A stretch of 64,000 bases of DNA. Origin: Streptomyces cellulosae (GTDB taxonomy: Bacteria > Actinomycetota > Actinomycetes > Streptomycetales > Streptomycetaceae). Shown one piece after another: positions 49,068-57,099 of this stretch; positions within the stretch are counted from its first letter, which is position 1, and every line of letters begins with the position of its first letter. The translations under genes and the position numbers were made by a program. The DNA lies in NCBI GenBank assembly GCA_014655195.1, contig BNBH01000013.1, positions 124,001 through 188,000 on the forward strand, written 5' to 3'. Under the pieces are notes generated by a model that worked only from the letters and a program-made list of their open reading frames with translations, was not told where the DNA came from and made no database searches.

Positions 49068-49600
49068 GCGGCCACGTTCGCACGAGTGGCGCAGCGGTCC
49101 GAGCAGTAGCGCCGGGAGCGGTTGGTCGAGGTGTCCAGGTAGGCGTTGCGGCAGGGCGCCGCCTCGCAGAGGCCGAGGCGGTCGACGCCGTACTCGGTGA
49201 GGTGGAAGGCCAGGCCCATCGCGGCGATCGCGGCGTACCCGGCGGTCGCGTTGGACGGATGGTCGGCCAGGTGCATGTGCCACAGCGGGCGGCCGTCGTC
49301 GTCGCGGAAGTCGTGGCCGGAGATCTGCGGGCTCACCGGGAACTCCAGCAGCAGGGAGTTCAGCAGGTCGACGGCGAGGGTCTCGTCCCCGTCGTTCGCC
49401 GCCTCGAAGACCGACCGCAGCCTGGCCCGGACCGAGCGGAACCGCGTCACGTCCGCCTCGGTGGCCCGCCGGGCGGCCGACCGGTTGCCGCCGAACAGGT
49501 CCCGTACCGCCTCGACCGAGGTGAGCGCGTCCGTGCCCCGGACCGGCTCCTCGGTGTTCACGAGACGGACGGCGTAGTCCGAGTAATAGGCCAGTTCCAC
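48950..49600 (-). CDS. CGNR zinc-finger/ABATE-domain protein
   Basis: A 216-residue protein. The N-terminal ABATE domain (residues ~1-130) carries WHMHLADHPS. The C-terminal CGNR zinc finger has CEAAPCRNAYLDTSTNRSRRYCSDRCATRANVAAYRAR, the expected Cys4 set with C-R-N-A in place of C-G-N-R. These are putative transcription factors of stress and metabolite responses. The last 118 bp (residues ~178-216, a Ser/Arg-rich tail) lie antisense to the end of sodX. Confidence 0.85.
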   Translation of the reverse strand: MELAYYSDYAVRLVNTEEPVRGTDALTSVEAVRDLFGGNRSAARRATEADVTRFRSVRARLRSVFEAANDGDETLAVDLLNSLLLEFPVSPQISGHDFRDDDGRPLWHMHLADHPSNATAGYAAIAAMGLAFHLTEYGVDRLGLCEAAPCRNAYLDTSTNRSRRYCSDRCATRANVAAYRARKRLEADRSESTGRADVSSQTSSASGDRRAVERGR

Positions 49601-49699
49601 TTGTAGTCCTTACGCAGGGGCTCTATGGTCGTGCGTGCGGTCGGGTAACAGACGATCGTGCTTCCAGGGTATTACGGAGTGCACCGCGAGGGAGGGGCC

Positions 49700-50470
49700 A
49701 TGACGGACTCGCACACCACCACGGCCGGCACCGACTGGCACGCCTGGCAGGAGAGCTGGGACCGCCAGCAGGAGTGGTACATGCCCGACCGGGAGGAACG
49801 CTTCCGGGTCATGCTCGACATGGTCGAGGCCCTCGTCGGGACCGCCCCGCGCGTCCTCGACCTGGCCTGCGGCACCGGCAGCATCACCGCCCGCCTGCTC
49901 GACCGCTTCCCCGACGCCACCAGCACCGGCGTCGACCTCGACCCGGCGCTGCTTGCCATCGCCGAGGGCACCTTCGCGGGCGACGACCGGGTCACCTTCG
50001 TCACCGCGGACCTGAAGGACCCCGGCTGGGCCACACAGCTCCCGCACGACTCCTACGACGCCGTGCTCACCGCGACGGCCCTGCACTGGCTGCACCGGGA
50101 ACCCCTCGCGGACCTCTACGGACACATCGCGGGCCTGGTCCGCGACGGCGGCGTCTTCATGAACGCGGACCACATGATCGACGAGACCACCCCGCGGATC
50201 AACGCGGCCGAGCGCGCGCAGCGCCACGCACGCATGGATCAGGCCAAGGAGCGGGGCGCCCTCGACTGGGCCGAGTGGTGGCAGCTCGCCGCGCAGGACC
50301 CCGTCCTCGCCGGCCCCACCGCCCGCCGCTTCGAGATCTACGGCGAGCACGCCGACGGCGACATGCCGTCCCCGGCCTGGCACGCCCGCGCCCTGCGCGA
50401 GGCGGGCTTCGCGGAGGCCCGCCCGGTGTGGTGCTCACCGTCGGACACACTGCTGCTCGCCCTGAAGTAG
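49700..50470 (+). CDS. class I SAM-dependent methyltransferase
   Basis: A 256-residue methyltransferase. SAM motif I is VLDLACGTGSITARLL, motif II GVDLDPALLAIAEG, and the post-motif region DAVLTATALHWLHREPLADLYGHIAGLVRDGGVFMNAD resembles the trans-aconitate/UbiE-like group. The substrate is unknown. ATG 49700 has GGGAGGGG upstream. A very long perfect hairpin starts immediately after the stop codon. Confidence 0.87.
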   Translation: MTDSHTTTAGTDWHAWQESWDRQQEWYMPDREERFRVMLDMVEALVGTAPRVLDLACGTGSITARLLDRFPDATSTGVDLDPALLAIAEGTFAGDDRVTFVTADLKDPGWATQLPHDSYDAVLTATALHWLHREPLADLYGHIAGLVRDGGVFMNADHMIDETTPRINAAERAQRHARMDQAKERGALDWAEWWQLAAQDPVLAGPTARRFEIYGEHADGDMPSPAWHARALREAGFAEARPVWCSPSDTLLLALK

Positions 50471-50471
50471 C

Positions 50472-50539
50472 GGGCCCGGGGCACAGGGAAGGGGCGGTAC
50501 GGAGTCCTCCGTACCGCCCCTTCCCTGTGCCCCGGGCCC
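50472..50539. terminator. 32-bp perfect-stem bidirectional terminator
   Basis: Positions 50472-50503 are fully complementary to 50508-50539 with a 4-nt loop. It begins at the methyltransferase stop codon and ends 5 nt before the stop codon of the converging ABC ATPase gene. Such a perfect long stem would terminate, or form double-stranded RNA, in either direction. Confidence 0.88.
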
Positions 50540-50544
50540 CGAGG

Positions 50545-51318
50545 TCAGAGGACCTTGGACAGGAACGACTTGGTGCGCTCGTGCTGCGGGTCGGTCAGCA
50601 CGTCACGCGGGTGGCCGGACTCGACCACCACACCGCCGTCCATGAACACCAGGCTGTCACCCACCTCGCGGGCGAAGCCCATCTCGTGGGTGACGACGAT
50701 CATCGTCATGCCCGACTCGGCCAGGTCGCGCATGACGTCGAGGACGTCACCGACCAGCTCCGGGTCGAGCGCCGAGGTCGGCTCGTCGAACAGCATCAGC
50801 TTGGGATCCATGGCGAGCGCACGCGCGATCGCCACCCGCTGCTGCTGGCCGCCGGAGAGCTGGGAGGGGTAGTTCCCGGCCTTGTCGCCCAGGCCCACGC
50901 GCTCCAGGAGCTGCATCGCCCGCTCCCTGGCCGCCGCCTTGGCCACGCCCTTGACCTGTACGGGCGCTTCCATGATGTTCTCGACGGCGGTCATGTGCGG
51001 GAACAGGTTGAAGCGCTGGAAGACCATGCCGATGTCCCGGCGCTTGAGGGCGACCTCGCTGTCCTTGAGCTCGTACAGCTTGTCGCCCTTCTGGCGGTAG
51101 CCGACCAGCTCGCCGTCCACATAAAGACGGCCGGCGTTGATCTTCTCGAGGTGGTTGATGCACCGGAGGAAGGTCGACTTGCCGGAGCCGGAGGGGCCGA
51201 TGAGGCAGAACACCTCGCCGGACTGCACCTCCAGGTCGATGCCCTTGAGAACCTCGACCTGGCCGAAGGACTTGTGCACGCCCTCGGCCTTGACCATGGC
51301 GGGGGAGGACTGCGTCAT
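50545..51318 (-). CDS. polar amino acid ABC transporter ATPase (GlnQ-type)
   Basis: A 257-residue ATPase. The Walker A is GPSGSGKST, the Q-loop VFQRFNLF, the signature LSGGQQQR, Walker B LMLFDEPTSALD, and the H-loop VVTHEMG. It energises uptake of a polar amino acid such as glutamate or glutamine. The start overlaps the permease stop codon (ATGA). It is the last gene of the SBP-permease-ATPase operon. Confidence 0.93.
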   Translation of the reverse strand: MTQSSPAMVKAEGVHKSFGQVEVLKGIDLEVQSGEVFCLIGPSGSGKSTFLRCINHLEKINAGRLYVDGELVGYRQKGDKLYELKDSEVALKRRDIGMVFQRFNLFPHMTAVENIMEAPVQVKGVAKAAARERAMQLLERVGLGDKAGNYPSQLSGGQQQRVAIARALAMDPKLMLFDEPTSALDPELVGDVLDVMRDLAESGMTMIVVTHEMGFAREVGDSLVFMDGGVVVESGHPRDVLTDPQHERTKSFLSKVL

Positions 51319-52253
51319 GCCGTGACTCCCTTCGCGCGGCGGGTGGGCAGGACGGCCGACTTCAGGCGCTGCATCGGCGTCGGGGGCAGAGAGCGCAGCG
51401 AGCCGCGGGCGTAGTGACGCTCAATGTAGTACTGGCCGACGCTCAGTATCGACGTCATGATCAGGTACCACGCGGCGGCGAGGAAGTACATCTCCACCGG
51501 TGAGCCCGAGTTCTGGCCGATGTCCTTGGCTTCCTGGAAGAGTTCGGCGAACTGAACCGCGGAGACGAGCGAGGTCGTCTTCAGCATGTTGATGACTTCG
51601 TTGCCGGTGGGCGGCACGATCACCCGCATGGCCTGGGGGACGACGATTCGGCGGAGAGTCTTGGTGTGGCTCATGCCCAGGGCGTGCGATGCCTCGGTCT
51701 GTCCCTCGTCCACCGAAAGCAGGCCGGCTCGGCAGATCTCGGCCATGTACGCGGCCTCATTGAGACCCAGGCCGAGCAGCGCCGTCAGCAGCGGCGTCAT
51801 GAAGGACGACCAGTAGTCCTTGTAGACCGGACCCAGGTTGATGTACTCGAACACCAGGCCGAGGTTGAACCAGACGAAGAGCTGGACCAGGACCGGGGTA
51901 CCGCGGAAGAACCAAATGTAGAACCAAGCGATCGACGAGGTCACCGGGTTCTTCGACAGGCGCATCACGGCGAGCAGGATGCCGCCGGCGATGCCGATCA
52001 CCATCGACAGCACCGTGAGCAGCAGGGTGTTCCAGACACCGTCGAGGATGCGTCCGTCGAAGAAGTACTCGGGGATCGCCCCCCAGTTGATCTTGCCTTG
52101 CGCGAAGGCGTATACGACCGCCCCCAGGAGAGCGAGGGCGACGGCCGCGGACACGTACCGCCCCGGGTGCCGGACCGGAATGGCCTTGATGGCCTCCGCT
52201 CCGGCGGGGGGCGTCGCGCCGGGACCGTCCGTCTTGCTGACGTCAACAGTCAC
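51315..52253 (-). CDS. polar amino acid ABC transporter permease
   Basis: A 312-residue permease with about six helices. The EAA-type coupling loop is near LGMSHTKTLRRIVVPQAMRVIVPPTGNEVINMLKTTSL. The N-terminus is a polar extension (MTVDVSKTDGPG...) before the first helix. A single permease gene suggests a homodimer. It lies 37 bp after the binding-protein gene and overlaps the ATPase gene. Confidence 0.92.
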   Translation of the reverse strand: MTVDVSKTDGPGATPPAGAEAIKAIPVRHPGRYVSAAVALALLGAVVYAFAQGKINWGAIPEYFFDGRILDGVWNTLLLTVLSMVIGIAGGILLAVMRLSKNPVTSSIAWFYIWFFRGTPVLVQLFVWFNLGLVFEYINLGPVYKDYWSSFMTPLLTALLGLGLNEAAYMAEICRAGLLSVDEGQTEASHALGMSHTKTLRRIVVPQAMRVIVPPTGNEVINMLKTTSLVSAVQFAELFQEAKDIGQNSGSPVEMYFLAAAWYLIMTSILSVGQYYIERHYARGSLRSLPPTPMQRLKSAVLPTRRAKGVTA

Positions 52254-52290
52254 GGGTGGAGCCTTTCAGAGCCGAGTCGAACGAAGCGGT

Positions 52291-53259
52291 TCAGGAACCG
52301 CCGTTGATCTTGGCCTCGGTGATCGCGCCGTCCTCGACGCCCCACTTCTCGATGATCTTCTTGTACTCGCCGTTGTCGATGAGTGCCTGGACCGCGGCCT
52401 GGAGGGCGTCGCGCAGTTCGTCGTTGCCCTTGGCGACGGCGATGCCGTAAGGGCCGGCCTCCACCTGCTCGCCGACGATCTCGAAGTACTTCCCGCCGCC
52501 GGAGTTCTTCACGGAGTAGGCGGCGATCGGGAAGTCGGCGGAGACGACGTCCGCGCCCTTGGAGCGCATCCGGGTCTCGGCCTCGGGGTTGGTGTCGAAC
52601 TCCTCGACCTTCAGGGTCTTCTTGCCGGCGTCCGTGCACTTCTTCGCCTGGTCCTTGGCAAGGTCGTGCGAGAACGTGTTGCGCTGTACGGCCATGGTCT
52701 TGCCGCACAGGTCGTCCCAGGTCTTGATGCCCTTGGTGTCGCCCTTGTTGGTGTAGAGCGAGACGCCCGCGGTGAAGTAGTCGACGAAGTCGACGCCGGC
52801 GCCGACCTTCTTGCCGGTGTCGCCGTCGATGCCTTCCTGGCGGTCCTTGGTGTCGGTCATCGCGGACATGGCGATGTCGTAGCGCTTCGAGGCGAGGCCG
52901 CCGATCAGGGTGTCGAACGTGGCGTTCTGGAACTCGAACTTCACCCCGAGCTGCTTGCCCATGGCCTCCGCGAGGTCCGGGTCGATGCCGACGACCTTGC
53001 CGGAGTCGTCCTTGAACTCGACCGGGGCGTACGCGATGTCCGAGCCGACCTTGATGACGCCCTTGTCACGAATCGCCTGAGGCAGCTTGTCGGCCAGCGG
53101 GGCGGTGCTCTTCGACGCGCCGTCCTTGCCGCCCGAGTCCTTGCTCTTGGTCTGGTCACCGCAGCCGGTGAGAAGCAGTGCGCCTGCGACCGCGATCGCG
53201 CCGACCGCTGCAATCCGTGAGCGCGCGGCGGTGGTACGACGGGTGGTGCTTGCGGTCAT
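52291..53259 (-). CDS. amino acid ABC transporter substrate-binding lipoprotein
   Basis: A 322-residue lipoprotein. The signal has basic residues TTRRTTAARSR, a hydrophobic core, and the lipobox LLTG-C near residue 33. The mature part is a family-3 solute-binding protein (IAYAPVEFKDDSGKVVGIDPDLAEAMGKQLGVKFEF, AGPYGIAVAKGNDELRDAL). Asp and Arg residues typical of amino-acid ligands are present; the actual ligand is not resolved. ATG 53259 has GGAGGAA. It is the first gene of the transporter operon. Confidence 0.93.
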   Translation of the reverse strand: MTASTTRRTTAARSRIAAVGAIAVAGALLLTGCGDQTKSKDSGGKDGASKSTAPLADKLPQAIRDKGVIKVGSDIAYAPVEFKDDSGKVVGIDPDLAEAMGKQLGVKFEFQNATFDTLIGGLASKRYDIAMSAMTDTKDRQEGIDGDTGKKVGAGVDFVDYFTAGVSLYTNKGDTKGIKTWDDLCGKTMAVQRNTFSHDLAKDQAKKCTDAGKKTLKVEEFDTNPEAETRMRSKGADVVSADFPIAAYSVKNSGGGKYFEIVGEQVEAGPYGIAVAKGNDELRDALQAAVQALIDNGEYKKIIEKWGVEDGAITEAKINGGS

Positions 53260-53839
53260 GTGGGTTCCTCCGGCGGATGGGTGGAGTTGCCGATGGGGCC
53301 GGCGACTGCCTGTCGGCATCGCCGCGGGGTCGACGGGAGCACACACCTTCGAGTGCCGCGACCTCGTGTGATTACCGCATCTTGCCATTCGGATTGGACC
53401 GTTCAGGGGGCTTGCGATGTCAAAATCGGATAACGGCGGGTCCTCGAACCCGGCATCTTGGGTACAACGCCGCCGCAGACTCTCCGGGAATCCTTCATTC
53501 CGGCCGCAAGATCTTCGCCGATACGTCTGTTACGCGGGCGACCCGCCGAGTCGGAGGGGTACTTGTGGGCTTGCTGGGACTTCGTCCAGGTCTTGTCCTG
53601 ATATCGGACGATGCTTCATGGCGTCGGCATGTGACCTTCGCGTTATGGACTCGTCGCCGACCGCGTCCGTCGGGTAAGAAGGTTCTTTACACCCCTCATC
53701 CGGGGCTCAGGGCGCGTGTGCGGCGCGCCCGTCGTGTTCGGCCCGTACGCAACAACCCCTCCGGGCCTGACACGTCCCCGCCCACCCCTCACCAGGAGTG
53801 GCAACCCTCAAACAATGAACACTTAAGGGGTAAAACCAA
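53260..53839. other. 580-bp intergenic region between the ABC operon and malic enzyme
   Basis: No gene supported. It is distinctly less GC-rich than its surroundings and should hold both divergent promoters. The only structure I see is an imperfect hairpin CCGGGAAT-CCTTC-ATTCCGG at about 53485-53504. The plus-strand frame 53417-53677 lacks family resemblance and a Shine-Dalgarno. Confidence 0.6.
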
Positions 53840-55075
53840 GTGGCAGCGGAGATTGTCAATCCTCGCAGCGACAGCGAGAACCGGGACGCTTCCGAGCAGG
53901 GCGGCGGGGCAGCGCCCCTCGAGTCCTTCGACCCGGCGTTCGCGCTGCACCGCGGAGGCAAGATGGCCGTGCAGGCCACCGTGCCGGTCCGCGACAAGGA
54001 CGACCTGTCCCTGGCGTACACGCCCGGCGTCGCGAAGGTGTGCAGCGCGATCGCCGAGCAGCCGGAGCTGGTCCACGACTACACGTGGAAGTCCTCGGTC
54101 GTCGCCGTCGTCACCGACGGCACGGCCGTGCTGGGGCTCGGTGACATCGGCCCCGAGGCCTCCCTCCCGGTGATGGAGGGCAAAGCCATCCTCTTCAAGC
54201 AGTTCGGCGGCGTGGACGCGGTCCCGCTCGCGCTGAACTGCACCGACGTCGACGAGATCGTCGAGACGGTGGTCCGGCTCGCCCCCTCCTTCGGCGGGGT
54301 GAACCTGGAGGACATCTCGGCGCCTCGGTGCTTCGAGATCGAGCGGCGGCTCCAGGAGCGTCTGGACATCCCGGTCTTCCACGACGACCAGCACGGCACG
54401 GCGGTCGTGACGCTGGCGGCGCTGCGGAACGCGGCGCGGCTCAGCGGGCGTCCGCTGGGCGACCTGCGGGCGGTGATCTCCGGCGCGGGCGCGGCGGGTG
54501 TCGCGATCGCCAAGATGCTGGTCGAGGCCGGCATCGGGGACGTCGCGGTGGCCGACCGCAAGGGTGTGGTCTCGCGGGACCGCGAGGACCTCACGCCGAT
54601 CAAGGCGGAGCTGGCGTCGTTCACCAACAAGGCCGGGATCTCCGGCACGCTGGAGTCCGCGCTCGCGGGCGCCGACGTCTTCATCGGCGTCTCCGGCGGC
54701 ACGGTTCCCGAGCCCGCGGTGGCGTCGATGGCCGAGGGCGCGTTCGTCTTCGCCATGGCCAACCCGACCCCGGAGGTGCACCCGGAGGTCGCGGCCAAGT
54801 ACGCGGCCGTCGTGGCCACCGGCCGGTCGGACTTCCCGAACCAGATCAACAACGTCCTGGCGTTCCCCGGCATCTTCGCCGGCGCGCTCCAGGTGCGGGC
54901 CTCCCGCATCACCGAGGGCATGAAGCTCGCCGCGGCCGAGGCGCTGGCCTCCGTCGTCGGCGACGACCTCGCCGCGGACTACGTCATCCCGTCCCCGTTC
55001 GACGAGCGGGTCGCCCCCGCGGTGACGGCCGCCGTGGCCGCGGCCGCCCGGGCGGAGGGCGTCGCCCGGCGCTGA
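53840..55075 (+). CDS. malic enzyme (malate oxidoreductase, decarboxylating)
   Basis: A 411-residue enzyme converting malate to pyruvate, CO2 and NAD(P)H. Motifs: the LAYTPGVAKVCSAIA catalytic Tyr segment, DGTAVLGLGDIGPEASLPVMEGKAILFKQFGGVDAVP with its Lys, PVFHDDQHGTAVVTLAAL (metal Asp), and SGAGAAGVAIAKML as dinucleotide fold. NAD versus NADP preference cannot be read safely; the S. coelicolor orthologue is reported as NADP-dependent. GTG 53840 has AAGGGG upstream. A terminator follows. Confidence 0.92.
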   Translation: MAAEIVNPRSDSENRDASEQGGGAAPLESFDPAFALHRGGKMAVQATVPVRDKDDLSLAYTPGVAKVCSAIAEQPELVHDYTWKSSVVAVVTDGTAVLGLGDIGPEASLPVMEGKAILFKQFGGVDAVPLALNCTDVDEIVETVVRLAPSFGGVNLEDISAPRCFEIERRLQERLDIPVFHDDQHGTAVVTLAALRNAARLSGRPLGDLRAVISGAGAAGVAIAKMLVEAGIGDVAVADRKGVVSRDREDLTPIKAELASFTNKAGISGTLESALAGADVFIGVSGGTVPEPAVASMAEGAFVFAMANPTPEVHPEVAAKYAAVVATGRSDFPNQINNVLAFPGIFAGALQVRASRITEGMKLAAAEALASVVGDDLAADYVIPSPFDERVAPAVTAAVAAAARAEGVARR

Positions 55076-55091
55076 GCGCACGTGTGTGAGG

Positions 55092-55116
55092 GCCCCGTCC
55101 AGGCCGTGGACGGGGC
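55092..55116 (+). terminator. terminator after malic enzyme
   Basis: Perfect 10-bp stem gccccgtcca (55092-55101) with tggacggggc (55107-55116), 5-nt loop. Confidence 0.75.
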
Positions 55117-55225
55117 TCACGCATGTCAGGAGCCCCTTTCGTGGGGACGCGGTCCGGCGCAAGGGGGCGTGTGTCACAGGCGGGCACGGTTCCTTCGGCG
55201 GGGCGCGGAACCTATCGTCAAGGTC

Positions 55226-56191
55226 ATGTTCGCTGTCTACGCCGCCCGAATCGACCGCGATGAGCCGCTCAACGGACTGGAGTCGGGGGAGCGACCCGCT
55301 CCCGAGTCCCGGCCGGGCTGGAGCACCGTCACGGTCAAGGCCGCCTCCCTCAACCACCACGACCTCTGGTCCCTGCGCGGCGTCGGCCTCGCGGAGGACA
55401 GGCTCCCGATGATCCTCGGATGCGACGCAGCCGGGATCGACGAGGACGGCAACGAGGTCGTCCTCCACTCGGTGATCGGCGAGTCCGGTCACGGCGTGGG
55501 GCCCAAGGAGCCCCGCTCCATCCTGACCGAGCGCTACCCGGGCACCTTCGCCGAGCAGGTCTCCGTGCCCACCTGGAACATCCTGCCCAAGCCGAAGGAG
55601 CTGTCCTTCGAGGAGGCGGCCTGCCTGCCCACGGCCTGGCTGACCGCCTACCGGATGCTGTTCACCAACGCGGGCGTGCGCCCCGGCGACTCCGTGCTGG
55701 TGCAGGGCGCCGGCGGCGGGGTCGCGACCGCCGCGATCGTCCTCGGCAAGGCGGCGGGCCTGCGGGTCTTCGCCACCAGCCGCGACGAGGCCAAGCGCAA
55801 GCGCGCGCTGGAGCTGGGCGCCCTGGAGGCCGTCGAGCCCGGCGCGCGGCTGCCGCACCGCGTCGACGCGGTGATCGAGACCGTGGGCGCGGCCACCTGG
55901 TCCCACTCGGTGAAGTCGCTGCGTCCCGGCGGCACGCTGGTGATCTCCGGCGCCACCAGCGGCGACCGGCCCTCGCACGCCGAGCTGACCCGCATCTTCT
56001 TCCTGGAGCTGAAGGTCGTGGGCTCCACGATGGGCACCAAGGACGAGCTGGAGGACCTGCTGTCCTTCTGCGCCGCGACCGGGGTGCGGCCCGTCATCGA
56101 CGAGGTGCTGCCCCTGGACCGGGCCCGCGAGGGCTTCGAACGGATGGCGTCCGGCGAGCTGTTCGGCAAAATCGTGCTCACCAACCCCTGA
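55226..56191 (+). CDS. MDR-superfamily zinc-type/quinone oxidoreductase
   Basis: A 321-residue medium-chain dehydrogenase/reductase. The catalytic GroES-like domain includes VTVKAASLNHHDLWSLRGVG and the NAD(P) fold includes VLVQGAGGGVATAAIVLGKAAGLRVFATSR. The structural-zinc Cys set of alcohol dehydrogenases is missing, so it is closer to the quinone-oxidoreductase side. The substrate is unknown. ATG 55226 gives MFAVYAARIDRDEPL, typical of the group. Confidence 0.87.
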   Translation: MFAVYAARIDRDEPLNGLESGERPAPESRPGWSTVTVKAASLNHHDLWSLRGVGLAEDRLPMILGCDAAGIDEDGNEVVLHSVIGESGHGVGPKEPRSILTERYPGTFAEQVSVPTWNILPKPKELSFEEAACLPTAWLTAYRMLFTNAGVRPGDSVLVQGAGGGVATAAIVLGKAAGLRVFATSRDEAKRKRALELGALEAVEPGARLPHRVDAVIETVGAATWSHSVKSLRPGGTLVISGATSGDRPSHAELTRIFFLELKVVGSTMGTKDELEDLLSFCAATGVRPVIDEVLPLDRAREGFERMASGELFGKIVLTNP

Positions 56192-56246
56192 GGGTCGTTT
56201 CCCCGCTTCCACGGCCGGTCCGGTGCTCCCGGGCCGGCCGCTCGCA

Positions 56247-56291
56247 TGTCAACTGCGGTTGACAGAGCATCGATGTCAACGTAAGTTGACG
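56247..56291 (+). promoter_or_regulatory. promoter with two TGTCAAC palindromes, probably leaderless
   Basis: Two inverted repeats, TGTCAAC-TGCG-GTTGACA (56247-56264) and TGTCAAC-GTAA-GTTGAC (56274-56290), lie 27 bp apart. A -35 TTGACA (56259-56264) lies in the right arm of the first repeat, and a -10 TAAGTT (56282-56287) lies in the second, at 17-nt spacing. The predicted transcription start coincides with the ATG at 56294. Confidence 0.75.
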
Positions 56292-56293
56292 TC

Positions 56294-56503
56294 ATGACTG
56301 AGGCTACGGATCTCGCCGAGCGGGCGGGCGACCGCGACCCGCGGGTCGGCCTGCGGGCCGTCGCCGCGCTGCGCAAGCTGCTGGAGCAGCTGGAAGCCGT
56401 ACAGGTGCGCAACGCGCGCAACCACGGCTGGTCGTGGCAGGAGATCGCCACCGAACTCGGGGTCAGCAGGCAGGCCGTGCACAAGAAGTACGGGAGGCAT
56501 TGA
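56294..56503 (+). CDS. small helix-turn-helix protein
   Basis: A 69-residue protein. The N-terminal half is a charged helix (RAVAALRKLLEQLEAVQVRNAR). The C-terminal half is a helix-turn-helix, SWQEIATELGVSRQAVHKKY. No Shine-Dalgarno precedes the ATG; the promoter places the transcript start at or next to the ATG, so translation is probably leaderless. It overlaps the next gene (TGATG). It is the likely repressor of its own operon. Confidence 0.82.
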   Translation: MTEATDLAERAGDRDPRVGLRAVAALRKLLEQLEAVQVRNARNHGWSWQEIATELGVSRQAVHKKYGRH

Positions 56504-57063
56504 TGTTCGAACGGTTCACCAAGGACGCCCGGGACGTGGTCAAGGAGGCCGTGGCCCACACCGAACGGACGGGAGCGGCCCGCGTCGGCGCGGAGCATCT
56601 GCTCCTCGCCCTGCTCGACCGGGAGGGAAGCCGCGCCTCCTTCGCCCTGACCGCCCTCGGGCTCGACGAACGCCGTGAGCCCGTACGGGAGGCCCTGGAG
56701 CGGGCGCGGCGGCGTGGCGGCCTCACCCAGGCCGAGACGGACGCCCTCGCCGGGCTGGGCATCGACGTCCCGGAGATCGTCGCCCGGGTGGAGGAGACGC
56801 ACGGCCCCGGTGCGCTGTCCGCGGAGCCGTCCCGCTCCCGGTGGCGGGGGCACCGCCCCTTCGACCGGGCGGCCAAGGACGTCCTGACGGGCGCCCTGCG
56901 CACCGCCACCGCCCGCGGCCACCGCCACATCGGCGACGAGCATCTGCTGCTCTCGCTCACCGTCCGCCCCGGCGTGCCCGCCGAGGTCCTCGCCGACCAC
57001 GGGGTCACCCACGCGTCGGTCACCCGGGTGCTCTACGGCACCGGCGAGGCCAAGGCGGGCTGA
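56503..57063 (+). CDS. Clp N-terminal-domain protein
   Basis: A 186-residue protein with two Clp-N (ClpA/ClpC N-domain) repeats, MFERFTKDARDVVKEAVAHTERTGAARVGAEHLLLALLDREG and RPFDRAAKDVLTGALRTATARGHRHIGDEHLLLSL, and no AAA+ ATPase. Stand-alone Clp-N proteins may act as adaptors or substrate-binding factors for ClpC. It begins at the stop codon of the HTH gene, so the two are translationally coupled. Confidence 0.88.
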   Translation: MFERFTKDARDVVKEAVAHTERTGAARVGAEHLLLALLDREGSRASFALTALGLDERREPVREALERARRRGGLTQAETDALAGLGIDVPEIVARVEETHGPGALSAEPSRSRWRGHRPFDRAAKDVLTGALRTATARGHRHIGDEHLLLSLTVRPGVPAEVLADHGVTHASVTRVLYGTGEAKAG

Positions 57064-57099
57064 CGGGCCTGAGGGCCCAGGCACCGGGGCGCCCCGGTG

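Noticed and set aside
53417..53677. 86-codon plus-strand frame in the malic enzyme upstream region
   Set aside because: Amino-acid composition and codon third positions do not follow Streptomyces coding bias; more likely promoter DNA.
53789..56212. 807-codon minus-strand frame over malic enzyme and the MDR oxidoreductase
   Set aside because: Crosses two conserved genes and a terminator, and has no domain of its own.
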